DNA of 35,892 bases from Podila epigama (GCA_015679605.1 JAAAVE010000079.1:1-35892); one strand, 5' to 3'; counted from the first letter of the stretch, positions 22,360 to 33,750 are shown. The notes: generated by a model from the sequence alone, not told the origin. Program-made: numbers and translations.

Positions 22360-23546
22360 AACGGCTGTCCAGTGCTTCAAAGAGATTGATCTTTTTTTTT
22401 TTTTTTTTTTTTTTTGTGCATCTTTTGTTTACATGTTATTGTTTGCATGGTTTGTTTGTTTTGTGGAGGTGAGCTTGATGACTGGTTTACAAAGCATGCA
22501 GAGAGAGAGAGAGAGAGGCCAGTATTTGTGTGTTTAATGCCCTGCAGGGGGCTGTTGTTTGTATGGACGAATTGTCATTGCGCGTGACATCAACATTGAA
22601 CGGTGCAACTAAAAAGTGGAGACGAAATACGAGATTCTGAGATGGCTCCAAAAGCTTCCCCCTTCTCTGTTCTAGATGCATGTTTGTGTGGATAAGCATT
22701 GTTTTTATGTTTTTTGGTCAAAGAAGAGACGCACTCAATCATTTCCCCTCTCTCTCCTGCCTCTTTTTTTTTACCAATTGTTTTTAGATTATGCTTTTCT
22801 TGATAGGCAAAGAGAGACATGGCTCGACCTAAACAGATAGATGGGCTAGGCTGGTCTGGGCTAACCTGAACTTTACCTGACCCCGACCGACCCTTTTTTC
22901 TGTTCATAAAAAAAAGTATATCGTGCCCGATGGCTCTCGTTTTTTTGACAAGCAAGGGCCAACCAGACCCACTGCGGCGGAGGAGCCAGGGGTGCCTGTC
23001 ATGTGATGGCGCAGTGTGATTTGAACGAATCACAGGCAAGAAAGGCTTGCAAAAAAAGAGTCAAAGTCATGCCAGGAAAGGGTACATACTTTTTCCAGGA
23101 TAAGATGACCTCTTGAATGTGCAGTTTTCACGCAGGAATGGATGCATTAAAAGAAAAAAAAGGCAAATGCTGATAAAGTCGAATGTCCGAGTGTAGGGAT
23201 GGTCGGACTTGATCAAAGTTATGCAATAGACCAATAGACCAGGGAGGTATATGAAGACGCCATTCGACGTTCATCTGCAAGGAGCCGCAGCTCAGAAATA
23301 TGTGGGCTGTTGATTGCTGGCAAAAAAAGGTACGTTATTTCGATACCTAAAATGCATGCTACTATGGACTGTGTGGACTGTGGTTTGGAACACTTTTCGC
23401 ATGATAACCCGAACTAATGGATGGTGTGCGACATATATATGTTATATATGCTATATATGCTGTGTGACATTGCACATCTCAGGGACAAACACCTTCGTTT
23501 TTTGTCATTGCCACATGAAGATTGTTATGTTACCGACGAACAGAGG

Positions 23547-23570
23547 GTAACAATGTAACAATGTAACAAT
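23547..23570. repeat. Three perfect tandem 8-base units (GTAACAAT)
   Basis: GTAACAAT occurs three times in tandem, followed by GTTA. Just upstream (23521-23533) is an imperfect inverted counterpart, ATTGTTATGTTAC. No function is evident. Confidence 0.85.
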
Positions 23571-25249
23571 GTTAGGAGCAGCGAAACTGTTGGTTTACAA
23601 CATACGAACAAACAACTCTGGGCTTTTGGTTACGTGTTACAACTGTTATTAAAAACAACAAAAAAACAGAAAGGTTCTTGATGATCGATGAACAAACGGC
23701 ATTTCTCGTAAGACGAGAGCCAACAAAAAAAAAAGTGGTCTCTCTCTCTTGCTCTCTCGCTCTTGCTCTCTCTCTCTATCTCTCTTTTTGTGACATGCAA
23801 ACAACGGTTGGAGGCATGAGCTTAAATGAGGGCACAACAAAAACAACAAAAAAAAAGGGTGGGTTCTGTGTTACCCAGGTCTCGTCGTGGTTTTCGTGAT
23901 GGAGGCCAAGATAAACGCGGAGAGGGTAAGCACAGGGTGTGAAGATGAAAAGAGGTTAACGTTGGTGGGCCGATAGGCGTCCAGGGTGGAGGCATTTTTT
24001 CTTTTTTTTGCTTTTATTGCTCTTTGGCCATCGCTCACTTTGTTTATCCTCTGGGCGAAAATGAAAAGGAGGCTGGACCCACTCTCGTGTGAGGTTTAGT
24101 GGCCTTGCTCGCTTTTTTTTTGTCTGTGTGTGTGCAGGTGCCTATCATGCCATTGTTATTATCAAGCTCTTGTGTATTTGTCAAAAGGCATAGCAGATGA
24201 CTGACTGGTCTTATATTAACCAACCCCTCTCGACCTCATCGGTCTGCTGCCATAAGTTGTTTGGATAAATCTTGAGCACGAACGACACGTCAACAAAGAA
24301 AGCTCAAACCACTCAGCTTGACAGGAAAGAAGGAAAAACAAGGTGCCTCACTGAAGGAAAGGGCCGATAGGCAAACAAGTATGTAGAAGGAAAAAGCCAA
24401 AAAGGCTCGGTGATAAAAATGCCGTGCCTCTGTGCGTACCTTTTCATAGATACCCAAAACAAAAGTGAGAAAGACAAACTGATGTACAGCCAAAACAATA
24501 AAAAAAATGGGTGGGTGAGTGAGTGAGATGTGTTTTTGGCACAGGTGAGCAAAAGGAAGGACGAGAATATGTAAGAGAGAGAGAAAAAAAAAAGCTTGTT
24601 TTTGTGTGTGTGTGTATGTGCATTGCATGTGTGTGTGTGTGAGATAGAGAGAAAGAAAGAGACAGAGTGCATTTGTGCGCCAAGGTGTTGGATGTATTGC
24701 TTCCTGTTGCTGTCTGCACCCATGTCACTCTTTCGCCCTTGCCATTGATAGTCGACGATGGATGGATGGATCGATAGGCGAGTGAATGAATGTGCATAGA
24801 TGGATGAATGAGGGTGAAGTGGAAGTGAGGTGCAGTGGATGGGTGGGGTGGTGTTCTGGTCAGTCAGTCAGTGAGTGAGTGAGGATGGTTGACATTGGTG
24901 TGGTGCCGGATAAGGTCGTCCCCGTGTCCTCCACCCCCACCCCACCTCCACTCATTGTCACTCCATTCAAAATCCATATCCATCTCTATTCAATTCCCCA
25001 ATCATCGGTTGGTGAAGAAGAAAAAAAAAGGGGACTGCTTCGGGACCATTGTTACATTTATCTTTGCCTTTGCTTTTTGTCTTTCTACTTTTCTCTTCTC
25101 TTTTTTCTTTTTTTCTTTTCTGTCGACTACTATCATTTCCATCCTTTGACGACTCTTCCACTCCTTCACTCACTCTCTCACTCACTCACACTCACTCACA
25201 TTCTACTTGCAATCATTCATCACCTCATATAACCACCTACATTCGTCTC

Positions 25250-25283
25250 ACTTCACTTCACTTCACTTCACTTCGCTTCACTT
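25250..25283. repeat. (ACTTC)n pentanucleotide array
   Basis: About seven ACTTC units, one changed to GCTTC, lie in the pyrimidine-rich leader of the next gene. Confidence 0.85.
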
Positions 25284-25395
25284 TATTCGTCGCACCTTTT
25301 CATTCACCTGTACATACTTTTCTCTTCGTACAAAAACATTCCTCGCCCTCTCCCTTCTAATACTGCAACCTGAACAAGGACAAATACAACCAACC

Positions 25396-28300
25396 ATGAG
25401 TGCGCCATATGGAACAGGATATTCCCACTATACAGTTCCAGTCGATATGCATGAACCACAACGACCACCACGAAAGATGCGACCTGCACCACCTCCACCC
25501 GCTCCAGAAGGATACATCTCATTGAACAGTGCCCTCCCTGGAAGGCACGCCCACAATCCGGTGAAACAGGTCCGTGTGCATTGATCTAGTTTTCCTCTCC
25601 CGGCTGTTCTCTTTTTGTTCTTTGTTTGTCACTTTGTTGTTTATATCTTGTTGTTTTGACCAATCTTTGCTCAATGTTTTGTGTACAAATGTATGCAACA
25701 TACAAACATGCATCGTCTTTTTTCTTTTTTTTTCTCCCACATTTTTCCCACCCAATAGCCCGAGGCACCAAAGCCTGCTCCAAAGTACGAGTCTGATGGC
25801 GATGCATCACCAATCGACCCAAATGTCCCACGCGTGTATGATCACGAAAAGCTCGTCAAGAGCCTTGGCGACAATTACTCTTCCTCCAACGCATCTTACC
25901 ATGACCACCCCTTCCGCGCAGCTGAAGAGGACGATGAAGACGACTACAAGAATGTTATTTACCACCCCCCAGATATCGATCTTTTGCACAAGCAGCAACA
26001 ACAGTTGATGCACCAACAACAACAGTTGCAACAGCAAAAGCAATATCAATATCAACAGCAACAGCAACAGCCACAACATTACTTTTCTTCGCCTGTTCAA
26101 TCATCAGAAAAGCAAAGTCAATTGTACAACAACCAGTATCAGCACTCTCCTCCATCCACCAACCAACCATACGCCTACACCCAGCCCATCGCAGCACCAA
26201 CATCCGCAGGTCGCCCCACTCATCCATCTACGGCCCACAGCTACCAGTCATCATCGCATTCGCCTCCACCTCAATACGGCCAGCAACCACCACTATCGAC
26301 CAGTTTTGGATCACAAATATACCAGGCGCACCCAACGGCCTATCCACCGTCTCACGCCTCGACAAGCCCTCCGTCAGTATCTTCTCACTATGCCCCGAGC
26401 CACCGTTACAGCCTCCAAGGGTCCATCCCTCCTCCTACGCTACAGCAAAACGTGTCAACCCACTCCCTCACCAACTCGATCAATTCTGCTGGCAATCCAA
26501 GCCATGGTCGTCGAGACTCTGGAGGATCGGTAATTTTTATTTTTTTTTTGGGCTTGCTCTTCTTATCCTTGTGTGTTTGTTTGTTTGTTGTTGTTTTTTG
26601 GGTCACAAGAAATCCGATGTCAAACAAAGATTATCAGTCAAAAAGTCGCCGTGCTCTCATTGGTTGGCACGAAGCAACTAGCACGTGCACTTTTTTTTTG
26701 GCTCTTGATTTATGGTTTTTTACCAATGAGGACGGACCAATCCATCTTCCCCACACAGGCACCCATTTTTGACATGCGACAGCAAATGTGATATACTGAC
26801 AGCAATCACTCTTTTCAAACCTATTGGTGCTCTAGACAATGTCGGCCCTGCAGCGCCAGTTTGGATCTGTTCAGCTGACGTCGCCCCGAATTGACACTTC
26901 AGGCCTGGACCCCAAGACCGCAGAGACTTTGCTGAGTCTGCCCGTTGAAGATATACCGCGCACCTATCTCATCGCCCCACTGCCCAACGCCCCCTCTGGG
27001 TCTTCGAGCATTGGCCCCTTCCGCATCGTGGCCGTGTGCGAGGCACTCAATATGCGCGACAAGAAAGAAGGTATCCTCCATATCTCAAGTCACGTTGGGT
27101 ACAGCGTCTCCTCCAATGTCGACAATCTTGTTCAGACCCATGGTACAGTCTTCCAGCACCTGGCTACAACCACCATGTTCCTCGCCTCTGGATTCAAATC
27201 TGATCTTGCCAAGCCCATGATGCGTCTGGCCGAGAAGGTGATGAAGGTCGTCCAACAGACCATCAGACTCCCCGGTGCCAGAGATAGCATTGGCGAGACT
27301 GGGGTGGAGCCTTGCAGTTTGGTGATTGAAAAGGCCATGACCGAGTATGTACACATGGGCAACTTGACAAAGTTATTGCGAGACGTCACCGGTGCCACAA
27401 GCCAGACAGTCGACTGGTCAGGTGGATTGCAAAAAATCAACATGCCCAACTCTGGGCGGCCTCTTTGGTGTTGTCAGCGCTGCTATGTCTCTTTCAAGAG
27501 TGGAAACCCGCCCTTGGGCGAACACCAGCCAACCCTCGACGATTTGGTCGACTACCCCGAGAAATCCGGCGTCAAAAGTGAAGCGCGCCTGGACAACCCA
27601 ACCACGGTTGAGGTGTACACTCAGTTGATCAAGAACCAGAACAAGATGAAGCAAGTGGTCTTGAATCTGTCACCCGAGTTCTTTGAAAGACCAGAGAACA
27701 AGGTGGCGACCATCTTTCAAGCAAACCAAACACTTTTCAAAAATCTGGCCCGTGCTTTGGCGGATGCCCAGCTGACGATGGTCGAAATTGATGGCCACCA
27801 GTTGCGAGGAGCCTCCGAGTTGATGGATAATGACAATATTTATCTCCACTTGCGCCAAATCTTTGCCTGTGTGTCGCTCACATTTGTCAAGTTCTCGAAC
27901 CTGCCGTTTTTGTTTCGCGAAAAGTTGCCGGGATATCTCCGCGTGGCAAAGTTTTTGCTCTTTGACGGCGTTCTCATTGACAATGACAAGGCCGTCACCA
28001 ATATGAAGAAGTTGATTGCAGAGAATGCAGATATGCTGCACTTGGTCATTACGAATGGTCATCTCACAGGATCCGGCCTCAAAGTGCTGTGCTCGTCACC
28101 CAAGGTGTTCAGACGACTGACCAAACTGGATCTGTCCAAGAACAAGATTGACGCGGAAGGCATCAAGGAACTGGCTACCTCCATGTTGCCCCTCGCCCTC
28201 GATCTTCGTACGCTCGACTTGAGCGAAAATCCCAACATTGGATTCGCAGGATGCCAAGTGCTTGTGAACACAATCTGGCCAGGACCGTCGTACAACACCA

Positions 28301-29172
28301 CGGAGAAGCATCTCACAACCCTCAACCTGGCCAACACTGGATTCACGGACGAAGCAGTGGCCAACATCACACGTGCGATTGAAAAGTCCGATGGAGCCCT
28401 GGCTGTGGTCAACTTGAACGGTCATCGTCTGTCAAAGCCGGCTCTTGTAGGGCTTTTGACAGTCCTGACCAAAAACTCAAATACGGGTACTCTCCGCCGA
28501 ATTTCTCTCAGTCCAGCGCCTGACCCCCGTGATCCTCCAGGTTTCCTTGATTATGAGTTCACTCAGATGTTGACCACTCATTTGATGCTGACACACATCA
28601 CAGTCTCAAAATTCAGTTTGGCGATGGTGGCTCAAGTGGTGGTGACGAACAAGGTGCTTGTGTCCTTGACGGTCGACGACGCTGTCTGTCCATCCACGGA
28701 CCCCAACCATGAGCGGTATCTGCTTTCGAGCTTTGGAGCGCTTTGCCAAGCCATTTCGGCGAACCGTCATCTTGGCGAGTTGAAGCTCAAGTCGGCATGG
28801 TCTTTCTGGACCATAGTCTTTCCTCCCCGGATGCCGGATGAGACGTCGGCATGGGAGTCTGCTTCGAGCTGGATGGCCATGATGGAGACATGCCTTATCC
28901 AGAACACGACACTGCGTAGCTTCCATTTGCGGGGTGTGACCAACTTTGAAGATGAGGTGGCCAACGGTCGAGGAGGTGGTGGAGCAGCTAGTGTGCATGG
29001 CAGTGTTGGCAGCACTGGTACCACTTCCCCAAGTGAGCGTAAGATGAACGAGTACAGTCAACGGATTCGAGGATTGTTGGAACGGAACCAACTGGCATAT
29101 TATGCGTCCAAGCTCGGGGTGGACAATCAGCTGCAAAAGATGACCTCGTTCTCAAAAGCATTCCTTAACTAA
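25396..29172 (+). CDS. RNI-like leucine-rich-repeat protein with disordered N-terminus (three exons, ~1093 aa)
   Basis: Inferred exons are 25396-25569, 25759-26529 and 26836-29172, all phase 0. The start is the ATG at 25396 (MSAPYGTGYSHYTVP) in CAACCATG context. Residues 1-315 are disordered: proline-rich (RPAPPPPAPEGY), an acidic run (EEDDEDDYKN), then Gln/Tyr/Pro/Ser-rich. Exon 3 is folded. It has a helical region (~430-460), a C-C-x-x-C motif (WCCQRCYVSF, ~526-535), and canonical LRRs at ~740-860 (LTKLDLSKNKIDAEGIKELA, LRTLDLSENPNIGFAGC, LTTLNLANTGFTDEAVANI, LAVVNLNGHRLSKPALVGLL). Degenerate repeats and a Gly-rich linker follow, with a C-terminal helix (RIRGLLERNQLAYYASKLG). These are ribonuclease-inhibitor-type repeats, probably a protein-interaction scaffold. 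No F-box or NTPase motif is seen and the cellular role is unknown. Exon 3 has its own ATG (26839) four bases after the acceptor, so a shorter isoform or a separate gene is possible. It converges with the next gene, 111 bases apart. Confidence 0.8.
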
Positions 29173-29283
29173 GAGTTACATTAGGGGTAACGATAAAAAA
29201 TATAGATGTAGATAGACATTTAGAAGTATTTATACACAATTATATATATATCTGTCTGTACAATTTCACTGACGTACTGTCCT

Positions 29284-30837
29284 TTATGCATCTTGGTCTT
29301 TCTGACTGTAAGTATAGTCATTGACCTTGACCCTCTTGAGTCGAGGTAATGTGCGCGCATAGCTAAGCAAGTGCCTAAAGAACAAGTTGGCATTCTGTGA
29401 CTCTAACCGACGATCCGATGTAACGTCTTGATGGTGACATTTCCAATGGTGTTTGGGGTGTATGACATCAGCTCTCGAACCAAATTGACCATGGCTATGA
29501 GCTTTGTTCATACTCTGGTCCTGGTTGTCGCACGCCTCCATAGTTGGGTCTTGACTGTCACAGGTCCTCATACTCTGGATGTAACCATCAAAATCAGCCT
29601 TGATATCATCGTCTTTACAAATTAATCCTTGAGGGCCGTAGCAAGGAAAGAGCGCCGTGGACAGACCGTCCAAAGCCAAGAATTCTAGACTAGGACTCCA
29701 AAGATGCTCAAACAACGTAAAGCCGTTGATGGGGTCCATAAAGTTGTCTTCTGCTGTATCCATTTCGAACGATTTGAGACGAGAACAGGACGACAAGACG
29801 CGGCTGAGGTTCCGTAAGCTCTCGGGACCACTGTCCTCGTACAGGCGAAGATAAAGTCGCTCCAGACTGTCTCCATGCATTTTCACGAGGGCGTTGCTGA
29901 TGGGCTCTGTCAACTCATTGAAGGCTAAATCCAGTATGGTGAGGTGTGAGGCACATTGGACGTGTTCAAGAAAGATGGCTTCGCTATGCCAGACATCGGG
30001 GTCTAGACCGTACTCATGCATGGAAAACTGGTAACTAAATTGGAGTCGACGAACTTTGGGGCAGTTTTCCTTTAAGCTTCGAAAGAGAGCAGTGACGGGA
30101 CATTGGTCCAACGGGTTGAAGAAGAACTCGACCAGGTTAGGGCAGCCACGGAGCAACTCGAGCACTGCAAGATCATTGAAAGCCCAGGGCAAGCTCAGTG
30201 ACAAGGATGTAAGGTTCAGCAACTGTGGCGGAGAGACATCGAAACGTGCCAAGTCGGTTAGGTCTATCAGTTGCAGCGACTGGAGTTGTGGATTGTTCCT
30301 GAGTATTGAGATTAAGTCCAATGTGGCGTCTGTACTGCTGTCAAAGCTCCAGTGGCTAAGAGTGAGATGCACCAATCGCGAAAAGCTCTGAAGGATCGTC
30401 AAGGTTCTCTTGACGATATCGGTTCTTTCCTCCATTTTTGGATAATGAATGAGTCCATCCGCGCCATACCAGACTAGCCTGGTCAATGTAGGATGAGCTG
30501 CGAGAAAGTCGAGTGCCGCAGGTCCGTTCTCCATTGTGATATTGCTTAGGGATTTGAGGTTCGTCATTGGCCAGGCGATTTGCGACATGGAGTACGCCTG
30601 GAGATACTGGATGTGATGCCCAAAAGCATCGATGACATGCTGGGGTATCTGCCACTGGCCAATACGTCCTTTGCCATGGCTCTTCCAGAGGAGCGGTGTA
30701 AGAGTGGCGTGCCAAAGACGGTTGACCTTGACAAAGGCTACCAAGTCTTGAGGGTAAAATGCATTAAGCTTCCAAAGTGGGAGGAAAGATGCAATGTGGT
30801 AGACGATTTCAGGAATGCGAAATATTTTATGACTCAT
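29284..30837 (-). CDS. F-box-like / leucine-rich-repeat protein (517 aa)
   Basis: This is a single-exon minus-strand gene; the start is the ATG at 30837 (MSHKIFRIPEIVYHIASFLP). The N-terminus has the F-box layout (FRIPEIVYHIASFL, then FVKVNRLWHATLTPLLW), but with a longer loop and Val-Asn-Arg-Leu-Trp in place of C-R-x-W, so it is divergent. LRR-like segments follow: MTNLKSLSNITM, HPTLTRLVWYG, FSRLVHLTLSHWSF, NPQLQSLQLIDLTDL, LLNLTSLSLSLPWAF, CPNLVEFFFNPL, CPKVRRLQFSY, ASHLTILDLAFNEL, GDSLERLYLRLY, CSRLKSFEMDT and SPSLEFLALDGL. Near the C-terminus is a His/Gln/Asp-rich insert (~425-480) before LPRLKRVKVNDY. It is probably a substrate-recognition protein for an SCF ubiquitin ligase, by family. 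Skp1 binding is less certain than for the other F-box genes here. A 19-base A tract (30896-30914) lies just upstream of the start. Confidence 0.82.
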   Translation of the reverse strand: MSHKIFRIPEIVYHIASFLPLWKLNAFYPQDLVAFVKVNRLWHATLTPLLWKSHGKGRIGQWQIPQHVIDAFGHHIQYLQAYSMSQIAWPMTNLKSLSNITMENGPAALDFLAAHPTLTRLVWYGADGLIHYPKMEERTDIVKRTLTILQSFSRLVHLTLSHWSFDSSTDATLDLISILRNNPQLQSLQLIDLTDLARFDVSPPQLLNLTSLSLSLPWAFNDLAVLELLRGCPNLVEFFFNPLDQCPVTALFRSLKENCPKVRRLQFSYQFSMHEYGLDPDVWHSEAIFLEHVQCASHLTILDLAFNELTEPISNALVKMHGDSLERLYLRLYEDSGPESLRNLSRVLSSCSRLKSFEMDTAEDNFMDPINGFTLFEHLWSPSLEFLALDGLSTALFPCYGPQGLICKDDDIKADFDGYIQSMRTCDSQDPTMEACDNQDQSMNKAHSHGQFGSRADVIHPKHHWKCHHQDVTSDRRLESQNANLFFRHLLSYARTLPRLKRVKVNDYTYSQKDQDA

Positions 30838-31931
30838 GGGGAGAGGTTTGTGTCGACTGATGTTGATGTGAGATGTGAATGGAAAAGGTGAATGAAAAAA
30901 AAAAAAAAAAAAAATCTTGATATGTGGCTGTGCCTCACGCAGGAAATACGTCCTGTTAAAGACAAGTCAATTCCATGTAAGGTTGCTTGTGTACTTTGTG
31001 GGGTAATTGCTGTGAGAGCACTCCGGTTGTCCCATCGTTATCATCAAAGGCATAACGCCATTCTCTTCTCTCATTCTCAACTGAAGTCAAAGGTAAGGGC
31101 ATTTGAGGCCCCGGCATGGAGACAAAACTCGGTCCAAATACCCCAAGAACGTGGCATTGCACGCCCCATGAGGTCGCAACCAAATGCTGCTCCCGCCTGG
31201 CATTGTGTAACTCCACAGAAACACGGAATAGGGATTCTATCATCTCGCTGACAACAAGGCGAACTTCAACGAAGATGCAAGGCACACTGAAAGTAGAGTT
31301 AAGACGTTAGCCTCTGGTCGATGATTTGGGGTTCAAGGTACAGGCACTGGAACTCGAGGAACCGGAACAAGATGCAGTCGTGGTGGCAAAGCTTAATTTT
31401 AAAAAAAAGTAATAAAAAGGCACATTTTCAAAACTGAACCAGTTTCTGAGACGGACTTCGCCACTTATTGTAGCGCATGCGATTATTCATTCTTCCGAGA
31501 AAAATAAAGAGAAAAGTGGTTGATGCTTTGCACCCTTTCTTTACTTTTTGACACATCATTCAAACAAACATCTCTTCATTACACTCTACTCGAGTAGGCT
31601 TCTCTCTTCTCCGAGTATCCCTCTTCCGAAAGGAAATCATCTCATTCCTTTTTTTCTTCCCTTTTCCCTGGCCCTTTTTGCAGTCGCCGATTGTGTGCTA
31701 CTGCCCTGTTCTCTCTCTTTCTCGCTGTTCTTTCAAATCAGAGACAGCCTGTCGAATTGTGTCCTCTTTTCATTTTTTTTTTTTATTCAGGAACCTACCA
31801 AGCCAGCAACCACATCAGAAAAAAAAAACAAGGCATCATCTCCGTTTACATCCTCATAACTCCCTCACCCTTCACATTCCAACTTGAGAGTGGAAATAGT
31901 ATTCAACTGATCTACATCACCATTATTCCAC
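30838..31931. other. Intergenic region between divergent F-box-like and NF-YC genes
   Basis: This 1.1 kb spacer holds the promoters of both flanking genes. It contains an A tract (30896-30914), a possible minus-strand gene remnant (30956-31286), a CT-rich segment (31590-31760) and a T/A-rich stretch shortly before the NF-YC start. I see no intact gene apart from the remnant. Confidence 0.5.
30956..31286 (-). pseudogene. Possible exon or remnant of an unrecognised gene
   Basis: A 109-codon open frame on the minus strand starts right behind a good acceptor context: GCTAAC, a T/C-rich stretch, then TTTCAG ending at 31287. It has no ATG at its start and ends in TAA at 30956. Its composition (VEVRLVVSEMIESLFRVSVE, HLVATSWGVQCHVLGVFG) is less repetitive than the surrounding intergenic frames. 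A second short open stretch upstream on the same strand (about 31307-31400, reading ILFRFLEFQCLYLEP) could be an earlier exon. I do not recognise a family. It may be a decayed copy of a repeated gene or simply chance. Confidence 0.2.
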
Positions 31932-33397
31932 ATGGCAAACCACAGCAATATGTACGACACTTCGTCAGGGACTACTCAGCAACAGCAAACGTCCTCATCC
32001 TCCGTCACCTCAACAGCGGCACTTGGTTCGGTGACATTGCAGCAACAGCAACAGCAGTTTGCCCACGAGTTTTGGGAGGAGCAGGTCGTTGCTGCTGAAC
32101 AGTTTGACTCGGACTTTAAGAACCATCCTTTGCCGTTAGCTCGTATCAAGAAGGTCATGAAATCTGACCCTGAAGTCAAGGTAAGGGTCATATTGACAAT
32201 GTATCGCATGGTTGGCAATAGTCCGCATCATTATCTACAAATGCAGCACAAACAAGCTTACCTTGGACTGTGTGAGGCTATCAGGCGATTAACCCATCTT
32301 TTTTCCTCCTATCCACTATGGTCACTTCGCATGCATCCTCTTTGCGAACGGTCAACAAATAGATGATTAGTGCAGAGGTATGTTTGTCTCCTTGAACACG
32401 ATGGCAAAAAAACAGAAGGACATGCGGCAAAGGAAAGATATGTAGCTCGGTGACTGACTTTGGTGCGTTTCATGTCTTTATCAATTAGGCTCCAATCCTG
32501 TTTTCAAAGGCGTAGGTCTTTTCACGTTTGTGTCTATACTCAAACATACTTTTCGGATACCCACACGGATGCAGGAGTGCAGAAAAGATATTTGTTTTCT
32601 GGATCATAATATCAAACTCTCAGTCGGCCGCACTGCACTCTCTCTAACTCTTACTCTTACTTTTTTTCCCTTTTTTTTTGACTCTATTTCTACAACAGTT
32701 GCGAGATTTTCATTTGTGAGATTACTCGTCGGGCGTGGTTGCATGCAGAGGAGTACAAGAGGCGGACTCTCCAGCGAAGCGATGTTGCCAGCGCAGTCTC
32801 TCGTTCGGACCAGTTTGACTTCTTGATTGACATTGTCCCCAGAGAAGAGCCTCCCAAGATGGCCAAGCGGTCTGCCGCACGGGAAGAGCCTGTAGCAGCT
32901 GTAAGCCTTTTTTTTTTTACTTTATTTGCTTGGTTATATTCTTGATTAATTCAAATAATTAGTATATCGTGGATATGTTGACTATAATGCTAACGGTTAT
33001 TTCCATCATCTGCCTCCCAAACATTAGCCTGAAGCGTATGAAGAACAACAGCAATATGGACAGTATTATCCCCAGGGCACCGGAGGACTTGCTGGATATA
33101 CACAAGTAAGCATTTTATACTAGACGGGGATGGCATACAACGTATTGGTATGAAATAGGCTCGGATACTGCTGTCATACCTCGTGTGACTGACTTATCAT
33201 ATCTCCCTCTCTATCTCTCTCTTTCTTGGTAGGCAATTGATCCACAGTTCTACCCTTCAGTCTCGCATGAGCAACTCCAACAATATATGCAATACCAGGC
33301 AGCACAAAATTACCAGGCGCAACAACAGCAGCAGCAACAGCAGCATGGGTCAAGGGGAAGCTCTGCAGGATACACCGCTCAGGATCGCCCAAGCTAA
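31932..33397 (+). CDS. HAP5: CCAAT-binding factor subunit C, NF-YC / Hap5 (six exons, 243 aa)
   Basis: Inferred exons are 31932-32180, 32363-32377, 32489-32511, 32699-32900, 33028-33105 and 33233-33397. The spliced frame is continuous and gives the strongly conserved NF-YC core: [36 protein letters not shown], then MISAE (exon 2), APILFSKA (exon 3), [37 protein letters not shown] and [13 protein letters not shown]. This is the H2A-like histone fold that pairs with NF-YB/Hap3 and then binds NF-YA/Hap2 to form the trimer recognising CCAAT boxes in the nucleus. In fungi the complex controls respiration, iron and development-related genes. Flanks are Gln/Ser-rich at the N-terminus and Tyr/Gln-rich at the C-terminus. 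Exons 2 and 3 are only 15 and 23 bases and encode residues the family requires, which supports their position. The gene converges with the secreted-protein gene (353 bases apart). Confidence 0.93.
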
Positions 33398-33750
33398 ATG
33401 CCTTTTACCCTCTTTTCTTTTTTCTTTTAAAAAAAAATATGTATCTCTCATTCATTCACTCATTCACTCATCCACTCGCTCATTCTCTTTTGTTTCATTA
33501 TTTGGATTTCTTCTTGTGCTTTCATCAATGGGAGATGCCTATTTCACAAACAGATAGAAATTGTGTATTTGCCACCATATATCATCCGGCTCATGTCACA
33601 AACAAATGTAAACCCACACGATGATACTTTCCATTATTCAAGAAAGGGCCTCCTCCTCATCTCTGACTCCCTTCCTGAATTCTCGTGCACAATTATAAAT
33701 ATTCATTTTAAAAAAAAAAAAGAACCAATTCCGCACTCTTTTATTTTATT
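33398..33750. other. Convergent 3' spacer
   Basis: This 353-base spacer between two converging stop codons has pyrimidine-rich stretches, an A-run (33710-33721) and a CATTCACTCATTCACTCATCC-type repeat near 33451-33470. I see no gene. Confidence 0.5.

Larger units (their letters stand above)
22338..25395. other. Gene-poor, repeat-rich 3 kb tract
   Basis: This is the longest stretch without a convincing gene. It holds a T tract of about 23 (22391-22415), (GA)n at 22500-22516, an ATATATG-rich block (23433-23460), an 8-base tandem repeat (23547-23570), CTCTCT-rich sequence (23731-23785), GT- and GA-rich stretches (24600-24665), (GATG)n near 24757 and GTCA/GTGA repeats near 24862-24882. The last ~500 bases are pyrimidine-rich with a CTCACT/ACTTC array and look like promoter and leader of the next gene. 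Open frames here are short and low in complexity. A non-coding RNA cannot be excluded; no tRNA is evident. Confidence 0.55.

Noticed and set aside
23015-23034. Inverted repeat TGTGATT/AATCACA, considered as a tRNA T-arm
   Set aside because: Loop length and sequence do not match a T-loop and no acceptor or anticodon arms surround it.
22590-23039. 149-codon minus-strand frame
   Set aside because: No recognisable domain, no splice partner, and biased composition in a repeat-rich spacer.
24290-24797. Three overlapping minus-strand frames of 112-136 codons
   Set aside because: Phe/Ser/His/Thr-rich translations of GA- and GT-type repeats.
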